NCBI GenBank assembly: GCA_018971835.1
Contig: JAGWZW010000037.1
Location: 1-34,774, forward strand
Direction: 5' to 3'
From: Alphaproteobacteria bacterium
Lineage (GTDB): Bacteria; Pseudomonadota; Alphaproteobacteria; Micropepsales; Micropepsaceae
DNA: 34,774 bases
Below, in pieces: positions 16,413-24,945 of this stretch. The notes below the pieces were generated by a model that did not search any database, was not told the origin of the DNA, and worked only from the letters and a program-made list of their open reading frames with translations. The translations under genes were made by a program, and so were the position numbers. How positions within the stretch are numbered: position 1 is the stretch's first letter; the number at the start of each line of letters is the position of its first letter.

Positions 16413-18815
16413 ATGCCGCAAACGAGCATACGCTGGTTCCAGGATTTGCGGATGGGCGACGTGCCGCTGGTCGGCGGCAAGACGGCCTCGTTGGGCGAGC
16501 TATATTCCGCGCTGGCGCCAATGGGCATTGCGGTGCCCAACGGCTTCGGCATCACCGCCGGTGCCTATCGCGCGGCGCTGACGGTTGCCAAGGCGTGGGA
16601 ACCTTTGCGCGCGCTGATGGAGGGCCTGAACAGGGACGACGTGCGCGATCTGGCCGAGCGCGCGGCTAAGGCGCGGCAGATCGTCTATGCCGCCACCGGC
16701 ACCGAGGCGCTCAAGAAAGAGATCGCCGCCGCCTATCGCGAGCTGGAACAGCAATACGGCCGCAATGTTTCCGTCGCCGTGCGCAGTTCCGCCACCGCGG
16801 AAGATTTGCCCACCGCCAGCTTCGCCGGCCAGCATGAAAGCTATCTGAATGTGCGCGGGGCTGCGGCCGTGTTCGAGGCCTGCCGGCACTGCTTCGCCTC
16901 GCTCTTCACCGACCGCGCCATCGTTTATCGCAACGACAACGGCTTCGATCATTTCAAGGTCGCGCTCTCCGTGGCGGTGATGAAGATGGTGCGCTCCGAC
17001 AAGGGCGCCAGCGGCGTGATGTTCACCATCGACACCGAAACCGGCTTCCGCGACGTGGTGCTGATCAACGGCATCTACGGGCTGGGCGAGAACATCGTGC
17101 AGGGCCGCGTCGATCCCGACGAGTTCTATGTCCACAAGCCGACCTACCGCGATGGCAAGCGCGCGGTGCTGCGCCATACGCTGGGCGGCAAGGCGCTGAC
17201 GCTGGTGTTTGCCACCGGCAAGGACACCACCCGCAACACCAAGACCGCCAAGGCGGCGCGCGAGCGCTTCTGCATCGCGGACGAGGACGTGTTGCAACTG
17301 GCCGGACACGCCATCGCCATCGAGGATCATTATTCCAAGATCAACGGCCAGCTCACGCCGATGGACATCGAATGGGCCAAGGATGGCGTGGACAACAAGC
17401 TCTACATCGTGCAGGCGCGGCCGGAGACGGCGGCCTCGCAGAAGAAGGCCGGGCAGCTCGAAGTCTATACGCTGAAGGAGCGGGCCCGGCCGCTCGTCAC
17501 CGGCCGCGCCATCGGCGAGAAGATCGCCGCCGGCCTCGTGCGCGTCGTGGCCAGCGAGGCGGAGCTGCAAGGCTTCCAGGCAGGCGAAATCCTGGTTGCC
17601 GCCACTACCACGCCGGACTGGGAACCGGTGATGAAGAAGGCCGGCGGCATCGTCACGGACCGGGGCGGGCGCACCTGTCATGCCGCCATCGTGGCGCGGG
17701 AGCTTGGCATTCCCGCCGTGGTGGGCAGCGAGAACGCCACCACGACGCTCAAGACCGGCAGCACCGTTACGATTTCCTGCGCCGAGGGCGATATCGGCCA
17801 TGTCTATGAAGGCAAACTCGCTTTCGATGTAAGTGAGGTCGATCTGTCCGGCCTGCCGCGGCCGAAGACCAGAATCATGATCAATCTGGGCGATCCCGAT
17901 CTCGCCTTCCAGAGCGCGCTGCTGCCCAATGACGGCGTGGGCCTGGCCCGCATGGAATTCATCATCAACGAGTTCATCGGCATCCATCCGATGGCGCTTG
18001 TTCATCCCGAGCGGGTGAAGCAGGCCGAGCGCCGCAGGATCGAAGCGCTTACCGCAAATTATGCCCGGCCGCAGGATTTTTTCATCGAACGCCTCTCCGA
18101 AGGCGTGGGCATGATCGCGGCGGCGTTCTATCCGAAGCCCGTGATCGTGCGGCTGTCCGATTTCAAGACCAACGAATATGCGCGGCTCTTGGGCGGGGCG
18201 CCGTTCGAGCCGGTGGAGTCCAATCCCATGATCGGCTTCCGCGGCGCCTCGCGCTATGCCCATCCGGCCTATGCGGAGGGCTTCGCGCTGGAATGCGCGG
18301 CGCTGGCGCGGGTGCGCGGCGAGATGGGCCTGACCAATCTCAAGATCATGGTGCCGTTCTGCCGGCGCGAGGAGGAGGCGCAGCGCGTCGTCGCCACTAT
18401 GGCCGCGCGCGGCCTCAGGCGTGGCGAGAACGGTCTTGAAATCTACGTGATGTGCGAGATTCCCAACAACGTCATCCGCATCGACGCCTTCAGCGAGGTG
18501 TTCGACGGTTTCTCCATCGGTTCCAACGACCTGACGCAGCTCACGCTCGGCGTGGACCGCGATTCTGAAATCGTTGCCTTCGATTTCGACGAGCGCGATC
18601 CGGGCATGACCGAGATGCTGCGCCTGGCAGTGGAAGGCGCGCGCCGCAATGGCCGCCATGTCGGCATCTGCGGCGAGGCGCCGGCCAATTATCCTGAGGT
18701 CGCCGCGCGGCTGGCGGGTTGGGGCATCGATTCCATCAGCGTCAATCCGGGCAGCGTCATCAAGACATTCAAGATCGTAGCGGAGGCGGAACATGGCAAC
18801 ACGGGCAAGAAGTGA
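16413..18815 (+). CDS. ppsA: Phosphoenolpyruvate synthase (pyruvate, water dikinase)
   Basis: The protein has 800 residues, close to E. coli PpsA (792). It converts pyruvate, ATP and water to PEP, AMP and phosphate, the first step of gluconeogenesis from C3 and acetyl-type carbon. In order it has the N-terminal ATP-binding domain (GGKTASLGEL; VRSSATAEDLPTASFAGQ; ENIVQGRVDPDEF), the phosphohistidine domain with GGRTCHAAIVARE, and the PEP/pyruvate barrel with SNDLTQLTLGVDRD and GICGEAPANYP. His423 matches the catalytic His421 of E. coli, and the Cys of GICGEAP matches the proton donor Cys751. ATG 16413 is chosen because AAGGCGGG lies just upstream and MPQTSIRWFQDL begins the family homology. 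A DUF2934 gene overlaps its 3' end by 23 bases. Gluconeogenic PEP synthesis suits growth on aromatic acids. Confidence 0.96.
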   Translation: MPQTSIRWFQDLRMGDVPLVGGKTASLGELYSALAPMGIAVPNGFGITAGAYRAALTVAKAWEPLRALMEGLNRDDVRDLAERAAKARQIVYAATGTEALKKEIAAAYRELEQQYGRNVSVAVRSSATAEDLPTASFAGQHESYLNVRGAAAVFEACRHCFASLFTDRAIVYRNDNGFDHFKVALSVAVMKMVRSDKGASGVMFTIDTETGFRDVVLINGIYGLGENIVQGRVDPDEFYVHKPTYRDGKRAVLRHTLGGKALTLVFATGKDTTRNTKTAKAARERFCIADEDVLQLAGHAIAIEDHYSKINGQLTPMDIEWAKDGVDNKLYIVQARPETAASQKKAGQLEVYTLKERARPLVTGRAIGEKIAAGLVRVVASEAELQGFQAGEILVAATTTPDWEPVMKKAGGIVTDRGGRTCHAAIVARELGIPAVVGSENATTTLKTGSTVTISCAEGDIGHVYEGKLAFDVSEVDLSGLPRPKTRIMINLGDPDLAFQSALLPNDGVGLARMEFIINEFIGIHPMALVHPERVKQAERRRIEALTANYARPQDFFIERLSEGVGMIAAAFYPKPVIVRLSDFKTNEYARLLGGAPFEPVESNPMIGFRGASRYAHPAYAEGFALECAALARVRGEMGLTNLKIMVPFCRREEEAQRVVATMAARGLRRGENGLEIYVMCEIPNNVIRIDAFSEVFDGFSIGSNDLTQLTLGVDRDSEIVAFDFDERDPGMTEMLRLAVEGARRNGRHVGICGEAPANYPEVAARLAGWGIDSISVNPGSVIKTFKIVAEAEHGNTGKK

Positions 18816-19005
18816 TCCGGAAGCGGCGCAGGCACGCATCGCGGCGCGCGCCTATGCCATTTGGGAAAGCGAGGGACGGCCGCATGGCTGCGACACCGAG
18901 CATTGGCTGAGAGCCGAGCGCGAACTGGCCGCCGGCCCGCTTACGGCGCCGGCGAAGCGGCCCGCGAAGAAAGCGGCGGCGAAGAAGTCGAAAGCTCAGA
19001 GATAA
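18793..19005 (+). CDS. DUF2934 small protein with Lys/Ala-rich tail
   Basis: The protein has 70 residues and starts at an ATG inside the end of the PEP synthase gene (23-base overlap), with GGAGGCGG at 18782-18789. The core ARIAARAYAIWESEGRPHG followed by HWLRAERELA is the DUF2934 pattern, a short helical domain of unknown function. The tail (KRPAKKAAAKKSKAQR) is strongly basic, like histone H1-type tails, and may bind nucleic acid or membrane lipid. Its last 10 bases overlap the convergent phospholipase D gene. No function can be assigned. Confidence 0.82.
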   Translation: MATRARSDPEAAQARIAARAYAIWESEGRPHGCDTEHWLRAERELAAGPLTAPAKRPAKKAAAKKSKAQR

Positions 19006-20426
19006 GGCAGAAACAGCCGCGCCGCCGCATCGCGCAGGCGCATGAGCACCGGCCTCGCTGCCAGGGCCGCCCGGCCGAGTGGACGGCTCCTGGCCAGCCT
19101 GCCGTCGATCAGCGCGTCGATCTGCCCGGTCAGCGCGCGATCATAGCATTCCACGTCGAGTTCGAAGTTGAGGCGCAGGCTGCGCGTGTCCCAGTTGGAA
19201 CTGCCCACCAGGCACCATTCGCCGTCCACCGTCATCAGCTTGGCGTGATCGAAAGGCGCCGGGCAGACGCGGACCAGGTCGGGCGCCTCGCTCAGGAATT
19301 GGATATGGGCGCGCATCGCCCAATCGATGAAGGCGGAATCGCAATGCTCGGGGATCAGGATTTCGACGGCCACGCCGCGCAGCGCCGCCTGCGCGATGGC
19401 GAATTGGAGCTTCTGGTCGGGCAGGAAATAGGGCGTGACGATGCGCACGCGACTGCGGGCCTGCGCCAGCGCCGCGCCCAGTATTGCTTCGAGCTTGCCG
19501 ATATCGGTATCGGGGCCGGAGCGCACGGCGCGCGCGCAGACGCTTCCAGTCTGCGCCAGCGGCGGCCACCAGATTTCCTGATCGAGGGTTTCGCCGGTGG
19601 TGAAGGCCCAGTCCTGCGCGAAGCTCTCCATGAACTGGCGGGTGATCGGGCCATGCGCGCAGATGTGGACGTCGTCGGCGTAATCGCCGCGCGCCAGCGT
19701 GGCCGCATATTCGTTGCCGATATTGAGCCCGCCCGTGAAGCCGATCGCGCCATCCACGATCAGCAGCTTTTTGTGGTTGCGCAGATTGAGGAACGGCATG
19801 CGCCAGGGCAGCCAGGTGTGCAGGAAGCGCGCCGCGGGAACGCCGCGGGCGTGCAGCCGCCGCAGGGCCGAGGAATAGACGTAGCCGCTGCCGACGCTGT
19901 CGATCAGAACCCGCACGGCCACGCCGCGCTCCTGCGCCCCGGCCAGCGCATCGATGAAGTCCTGGCCCGCGCGGTCCCCTCGGAAGATGTAGGAGGCCAG
20001 CGCAATGCTGTGCCTGGCCTCGTGGATCGCCGCCAGCATGGCGGGATAAGCTTCGTCGCCCCCGCGGAACAGGGCCACGGCATTGCCGGGCGCCAGCGCG
20101 TGGCCGGTCACCCGGCCGACGATGGCGGCGAGGTCCGCGATCTCCGGCAGCAGGGCGGGCGGGGCAGGGACCGCCGGCGCGGGTGCGCCCTGAAAGGTGC
20201 CGATCCTGGTGGCGCGCCGGCTGACGCGGTTGATACCGAAGCCGTAATAAATGAGCGCGCCGACGGCGGGCGTCAGCCAGGCCAGGGCGATCCAGCCCAG
20301 CGCCGCGCGCACGTCGCGCTTGGTCAGCAGCACATGGACCGTGACGGCCAGCGCTGCCAGCGCGTAGGCCAGGGCGACCAGCGTCTCCAGCCAGTCCGGC
20401 GAAAGATCGGGCACGCCCGTCAGCAT
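18996..20426 (-). CDS. cls: Cardiolipin synthase / phospholipase D-family protein
   Basis: The protein has 476 residues. Two N-terminal membrane segments (about 12-34 and 41-62) and a short Pro/Ala linker (about 80-92) precede two phospholipase D domains. The HKD motifs are complete: His218, Lys220 and Asp225 (NHKKLLIVDG), and His394, Lys396 and Asp401 (DHAKLMTVDG), each followed by the usual GG or GS segment. This layout is that of bacterial cardiolipin synthases, which join two phosphatidylglycerols at the inner membrane. The ATG at 20426 fits the membrane-segment pattern. It converges with the DUF2934 gene and is divergent from the EEP-family gene. Confidence 0.92.
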   Translation of the reverse strand: MLTGVPDLSPDWLETLVALAYALAALAVTVHVLLTKRDVRAALGWIALAWLTPAVGALIYYGFGINRVSRRATRIGTFQGAPAPAVPAPPALLPEIADLAAIVGRVTGHALAPGNAVALFRGGDEAYPAMLAAIHEARHSIALASYIFRGDRAGQDFIDALAGAQERGVAVRVLIDSVGSGYVYSSALRRLHARGVPAARFLHTWLPWRMPFLNLRNHKKLLIVDGAIGFTGGLNIGNEYAATLARGDYADDVHICAHGPITRQFMESFAQDWAFTTGETLDQEIWWPPLAQTGSVCARAVRSGPDTDIGKLEAILGAALAQARSRVRIVTPYFLPDQKLQFAIAQAALRGVAVEILIPEHCDSAFIDWAMRAHIQFLSEAPDLVRVCPAPFDHAKLMTVDGEWCLVGSSNWDTRSLRLNFELDVECYDRALTGQIDALIDGRLARSRPLGRAALAARPVLMRLRDAAARLFLPYL

Positions 20427-20547
20427 GTGCGGCCTTTGTTCATCATGTCCGGCTTTTATATCAGCAAGGCTTGAAATGCTGTGAGCAAGGTCTAAATAGA
20501 GAACAGTTTGGTCGGCCGTGCCACGGTTTCGGGCCAGGGTTCCGCGT

Positions 20548-21432
20548 ATGAGTCTTTCGCCGTATCGTTCGCATTCGGAAGCGTCCGAAATGCCTGCCGC
20601 GCACCATGCGCCCTCCGGGAAGCTGAAGGTTATCAGCTGGAATCTGCTGCGCCTGATCGGCGCCCGGGTGGAAGACGTGGCGGCGCTGATCGAGCAACAG
20701 CGTCCCGATCTGCTCCTGATGCAGGAAGCGACCGAGGAACTGCACCGCCTGCCGGCGCTGGCGGGTGGCCATTTCTACCGCGAGCCGATGCACGCTCGGG
20801 TCTATGGCCTGGCCGCCTGGAGCCCCCGTCCGTTCGCGCCGCCCCGGGCGCTGCCCTTGCCGGTGTCCACCATGCCCGGCGCGGTGCCGCCGCGGCTGGC
20901 ACTGCTGGTCGAGTTCCACGGCATCACTTTCGCCAATGTGCACCTGTCGCACGGCCAGTTCCTCAACCGCTGGCAGCTGGCCCACGCCGCCCGCGCCATC
21001 GAGGGGCCGGCGGTGCTGGTGGGCGATTACAACGTGGTGGGGCCAATCCGGCTCGCCGGCTTCCGCGACATCGGCCCGCGTGAGCGCACGCACCGGGCCG
21101 GCAATGTGATCTCGGTGCGGCTTGACCGCTGCATGGCGCGCGGAGTGGTGAGTACGCATACCGGCGTGCTGGAGCGCGGGCCGTCGGACCATCATCCCAT
21201 CCTGCTGGAGCTGGCCGTGGCGCCGGAGGTCCATCCCCTGCATGGCCTGGATCGCGAGCCTTTGCCCGGGCGCGTGGAAGGCTGGCTGCGCACGCTGGCC
21301 CAGTCGCCCGAGCGTATCCAGGTGCGCATGCCCAGGCGCATCAAGATGCCGCGCCATTTCGCAGCGGTGCGCAGCAACCTGGCCTCGCTGCGCCGCCGCC
21401 GCGGCGAACGCCCCCACCCGCCGGCGCCTTAG
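20548..21432 (+). CDS. Endonuclease/exonuclease/phosphatase (EEP)-family protein
   Basis: The protein has about 294 residues from ATG 20548. Starts at GTG 20518 or ATG 20590 are also possible, because the first 25 residues are not conserved. The EEP landmarks are present: KVISWNLLR (Asn32), LLLMQEATEE (Glu60, metal ligand), VLVGDYNVVGP (Asp and Asn) and the terminal SDHHPILLEL (Asp-His). These Mg-dependent phosphodiesterases act on DNA, nucleotides or phospholipid head groups. Next to a cardiolipin synthase gene, a lipid or nucleic-acid phosphodiester are both open. There is no signal peptide. The stop overlaps the convergent peptidase stop by 4 bases. Confidence 0.87.
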   Translation: MSLSPYRSHSEASEMPAAHHAPSGKLKVISWNLLRLIGARVEDVAALIEQQRPDLLLMQEATEELHRLPALAGGHFYREPMHARVYGLAAWSPRPFAPPRALPLPVSTMPGAVPPRLALLVEFHGITFANVHLSHGQFLNRWQLAHAARAIEGPAVLVGDYNVVGPIRLAGFRDIGPRERTHRAGNVISVRLDRCMARGVVSTHTGVLERGPSDHHPILLELAVAPEVHPLHGLDREPLPGRVEGWLRTLAQSPERIQVRMPRRIKMPRHFAAVRSNLASLRRRRGERPHPPAP

Positions 21433-23423
21433 AACGGTCCTTTCAGCTCATTGTTGCCGCGGTCCGCGTCGGGAATGGCGTGATCGGGATCGAGCACGAC
21501 CTGGGCGATCTTCTTGGTGCTGTAGACCGGCACGCTCACCTCGGTCTTCTGGATCCAGGCTTCGGCTGGGATGCGGATGCTGTCCTTGGTGCCATCGGTG
21601 AAATCGACCTGCAGCGTAGCGGGCAGGATCAGCCGGTCGAGACTGGACACGGTGACGGTGGCGCCCTTGGTGGGATCGCCGGCATTGTAGGTCACCTTCT
21701 TCACCGCCAGGTCGGCATTCCAGTTGTTGAAGAACCAGCCGCGCCAGAACCAGGCGAGATCCTCGCCGCCGGCGCTGTCCATCGCGCGGAAGAAATCGGA
21801 CGGCGAAGGATGCCGGTACGCCCAGTCGCGGATGAATTTGCGGAAGGCAAAGTCGAAGCGCTCCGGCCCCAGGATCTGCTCGCGCAGCAGCTTCAGCCCC
21901 AGCGCGGTTTTGAAATAGGTCACCGGGTGGCGATACTTCTCCTTGATGGCGTCGGCGCGCGTCACGATGGGCGGCGCGTCCTTGTCCTTCAGCACGGTTT
22001 CGATGTCGTCGGCCGGATAGCCGCCCTGGGGCGCGAATTCGGAATCGCGCTTGGGGCCCCATTCGCCGTGGTTGAAATCGTCGGACTCGTAGGTGTCGAT
22101 GAAGGTGTTGAAGCCTTCGTCCATCCAGGCGTTGCGCCGTTCGTTGAAGCCCACGATCATCGGAAACCAGGAATGGCCCAGTTCGTGCGCGGTGATCCAG
22201 AACAGCGGCGCGTTCTTGTCCTCCACGCCGTCGAAGGCCATGCCCGGATATTCCATGCCCGAAGCGGGCCCGGCGATGTTGATCGCGGTCGACCAGGGAT
22301 AGGGGAACCAGCGGCGCGAGAAATTCTCCACCGCGTCCTTCACATATTGCGTCGAGCGCGGCCAGGCGTTCTTGCCCTGGCTCTCGCGCGGATAGAACGA
22401 CATGGCCAGCGCGTGCTTGCCGTCGGGCAGGTCGATGCGCGCCGCATCCCAGATGAAGGCGGCGGAGGCGCTGAAGGCTACGTCGCGCGTGTTCTTCATA
22501 TGGAAGCGCCAGGTCAACTCGCCGGAGGTCTTCGGGCGGCTTGAGGGGTTGCCGATTTCGTCGGTGCCACGGATGGCCACGGTCTTGTCGCTTTTCGCCG
22601 CTTCGGCCAGCCGCGCGCGCTCTGTCGCGGTGAGCACCTCTTTGGGGTTGAGGAGTTCGCCGCCCCCCGCCACCAGCATGTCCGCCGGCACGGTGACGGC
22701 GTAATCGAAGTCGCCGTATTCCAGATAGAACTCGTTGCCGAGATAGGGTTGCGTGTCCCAGCCGCGCAGATCGTCGAACACGGCCATGCGCGGATACCAT
22801 TGTGCGACGTCGTAGATGGCGCCGTCCTTGTAGTTCGCCCATGCGGTGCGCCCGCCGAATTTGCCCGGGATCGTATAATGGTAGGTGATGAGCACGCGCA
22901 GCTTGCCATGCGGTTTCAGGGGCTGCTCGAGCGGGATCTGCATTCGCGTATCGCTGATGCGGTAATCGGCCTTCGTCGTCTTGCCCCCTTCGTCCACCGC
23001 CACACTGTCGAACTGAAAGCCCTCGGTGTGCTCGCTTTGCGGCCACTCGGCGAAGGAGGCGCGGGAATATTTGCGATAGGCGTTCTGCTCCAGCCGCAGC
23101 CACAGGCAGCCCAGCGTCTCAGGGCTGTTGTTGGTGTAGGTGATGACTTCGCTGGCCGTCAGTTCCTTCTGCGCCGGCAAGAGGTGGGCGCGGATGGTGT
23201 AGTCGGCGCGGTTCTGCCAATAGGCCGGGCCCGGCGCGCCATTGCCGGCGCGATAACTGTTGACTGCTTGCGGCAGCGTCAGCTTGGTAAAGGCCTTGAG
23301 CGGGTTGTAGCGCGCGGCAGCCGGCGCGGCCTTGGGCGCGGGCGCCGGGGTAGCCGTGACATGTGCGCAGCCCGGAAGCATCAGCAGGGCGGCGAGGAGG
23401 AGGCCATTGGTCGGTTTTGTCAT
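21429..23423 (-). CDS. M1-family zinc metallopeptidase, predicted lipoprotein
   Basis: The protein has 664 residues from the minus-strand ATG at 23423. I chose this start because MTKPTNGLLLAALLMLPGC is a lipoprotein signal with lipobox LPGC (Cys19); an upstream in-frame start would place 26 extra residues before it. The zinc site is HELGH (His413 to His417) with the third ligand Glu about 19 residues after the second His (WMDEGF). An M1 substrate motif is present as SGMEYPGM. The M1 family comprises aminopeptidases. The lipoprotein signal suggests an envelope-anchored enzyme that digests peptides outside the cytoplasm. It is divergent from the deacetylase gene and converges on the EEP gene. 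Confidence 0.92.
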   Translation of the reverse strand: MTKPTNGLLLAALLMLPGCAHVTATPAPAPKAAPAAARYNPLKAFTKLTLPQAVNSYRAGNGAPGPAYWQNRADYTIRAHLLPAQKELTASEVITYTNNSPETLGCLWLRLEQNAYRKYSRASFAEWPQSEHTEGFQFDSVAVDEGGKTTKADYRISDTRMQIPLEQPLKPHGKLRVLITYHYTIPGKFGGRTAWANYKDGAIYDVAQWYPRMAVFDDLRGWDTQPYLGNEFYLEYGDFDYAVTVPADMLVAGGGELLNPKEVLTATERARLAEAAKSDKTVAIRGTDEIGNPSSRPKTSGELTWRFHMKNTRDVAFSASAAFIWDAARIDLPDGKHALAMSFYPRESQGKNAWPRSTQYVKDAVENFSRRWFPYPWSTAINIAGPASGMEYPGMAFDGVEDKNAPLFWITAHELGHSWFPMIVGFNERRNAWMDEGFNTFIDTYESDDFNHGEWGPKRDSEFAPQGGYPADDIETVLKDKDAPPIVTRADAIKEKYRHPVTYFKTALGLKLLREQILGPERFDFAFRKFIRDWAYRHPSPSDFFRAMDSAGGEDLAWFWRGWFFNNWNADLAVKKVTYNAGDPTKGATVTVSSLDRLILPATLQVDFTDGTKDSIRIPAEAWIQKTEVSVPVYSTKKIAQVVLDPDHAIPDADRGNNELKGPF

Positions 23424-23558
23424 GAGATGAATCCGGTCTGGGCGGGTACACACTATGATGGCGTTGGCGGTGCGTTGGCCAGAACCGAATCGCATGCTCA
23501 CGCGAAACTGAGCCGGTTCAAGGCGTTGACAGGTGGCCCAGGCGCTTTCCTATTGCGC

Positions 23559-24620
23559 ATGGTGCGGTGTGGGATGATTCGCTGGTTGACGAAACGGGTA
23601 GCGGTCGAGCAGGCGGCGGAGGTCGCCTTCTGGTTGGTGCTGCTGCTGGCGGTTCTGCTCGGGGGCGTCCGCGTGGGTGAAGGCTTCGTGCCGCTGATGC
23701 AGGCGATTCTGCCTGCGGGCTTCAGCCGCGCCGAGGCCGGCGTGCGCATGCCGGGCACGCAGGTGCGGCTGGCGCTGCGTCTGCCGGACCTGCCCAGCCG
23801 CTTTGCGCCGGAAGTGCTGACGCCGGTGCCGTCGCACGGGTTTCCGCCCTGGTTGCGTGCGCGCCTGCACCGCGCCGCGCTGGGGACGGGCACACCCGCT
23901 CAAGCTACGGCCCGGCCTGCGCCCGCCATCGCTATCGTGATCGACGATCTGGGCAACGATGCGCCGGAAACCGAAGCGGCGATCGGCTTGCCTGCAGCGG
24001 TGACGCTCGCCTTCCTGCCTTATCCCGACGAGGCGCCGGTCTTCGCGCGCGCCGCCTTGCGCGCCGGGCATCAGGTGGTGCTGCACATGCCGATGGAGCC
24101 CGAAGGGACGGACGATCCCGGCCCGATGGCCCTGCGCACCGATTTATCCGCGCCGGAGAATCTGATGCGGCTCGGCTGGGCCTTGTCGCGCGTGCCCGGC
24201 GCCACGGGCATCAACAACCATATGGGCAGCCGCTTCACTACCGACCGCCCGGCGCTGGTTCCGGTGATGGAGGCGCTGACCGAGCGGCATCTGTTTTTTC
24301 TGGATTCGCGCACCACGGCGGCGACGTCGGTGGTGCCGCTGGCCCATGCCTTCGCGGTGGCGAGTGCGGGCCGCGACGTCTTTCTCGACGATGTGCAGGC
24401 ACGCGGCTATGTCGAGCAGCAACTCGCCGAAACCGAAAAGCTGGCGCGCGAAAACGGCGCGGCCATCGCCATCGGCCATCCGCATGCGGTGACGCTTTCG
24501 GTTTTGAAAGCGTGGTGCGCGGCAGTGGCGGCACATGGCTATCGCCTGGTGCCGGTGTCCGTCGCCATCCGCATCAAGACCGAACGTGATGCGCAACGTC
24601 TCGCGGTTGCGCGGCGCTAG
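23559..24620 (+). CDS. Divergent polysaccharide deacetylase family protein
   Basis: The protein has about 353 residues from ATG 23559. ATG 23574 is an alternative, and neither has a good ribosome site. One membrane segment (about 20-36) is followed by a linker and a NodB-like divergent deacetylase domain: AIVIDDLGND (Asp129, Asp130), LHMPMEP (His176), GINNHMGSRFT (His221), FFLDSRTTAATSV and GHPHAVTL. This family (YibQ-like) often accompanies murein hydrolases and peptidases, but its substrate is not established. The domain should face the periplasm. The long open frame running back to 22749 lies inside the opposite-strand peptidase gene and is not coding. Confidence 0.87.
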   Translation: MVRCGMIRWLTKRVAVEQAAEVAFWLVLLLAVLLGGVRVGEGFVPLMQAILPAGFSRAEAGVRMPGTQVRLALRLPDLPSRFAPEVLTPVPSHGFPPWLRARLHRAALGTGTPAQATARPAPAIAIVIDDLGNDAPETEAAIGLPAAVTLAFLPYPDEAPVFARAALRAGHQVVLHMPMEPEGTDDPGPMALRTDLSAPENLMRLGWALSRVPGATGINNHMGSRFTTDRPALVPVMEALTERHLFFLDSRTTAATSVVPLAHAFAVASAGRDVFLDDVQARGYVEQQLAETEKLARENGAAIAIGHPHAVTLSVLKAWCAAVAAHGYRLVPVSVAIRIKTERDAQRLAVARR

Positions 24621-24945
24621 CGTCATGGCGCACAGGGCTTAACCGTTCGCCGCAGCAAAGAAAGATCGCTCGCGCGCACGCTAAGAATCTTGTGCCCTTT
24701 GTTTGTCACACAAGTCCGTAAATTCGGTACGGATGCCTGCGGGCAAAATCGCACAACACCTTGTTGCCCATATTGTTTTGCGTCTTGCGCCATTTAATTT
24801 GCACGTTGCGCAAATACCACAAAGCGCAACCTTCGACTGCTGACACAAAATTGTCCCTGTCACCTTTTCACGACCTGCAACGGAATGCCCGGCAGGCCCT
24901 CATTCGAAGGACCAGTATTTCCAATATTCATTCAGAGAGGATCCC
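24621..24945. promoter_or_regulatory. Intergenic region with inverted repeats upstream of the second receptor gene
   Basis: This 325-base stretch holds no recognisable gene and is richer in A+T than its flanks. CTTGTG (24689-24694) and CACAAG (24709-24714) form an inverted repeat with a 14-base spacer. TTTGC (24798-24802) and GCAAA (24810-24814) form a second. Several TTGCG/GCGCAA words occur between 24776 and 24831 and could be repeated regulator half-sites. No confident -35/-10 pair was found. AGAGAGG (24934-24940) is the ribosome site of the receptor gene. Confidence 0.4.

Noticed and set aside
16500..18839. A 779-codon open frame on the minus strand opposite the PEP synthase gene
   Set aside because: The plus-strand gene has all PEP synthase motifs. 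The minus frame is a G+C codon-bias shadow rich in His, Arg, Asp and Ala with no recognisable domain.
22749..23558. The long 5' extension of the deacetylase reading frame
   Set aside because: It lies within the opposite-strand M1 peptidase gene, and domain homology begins only after about 23559.
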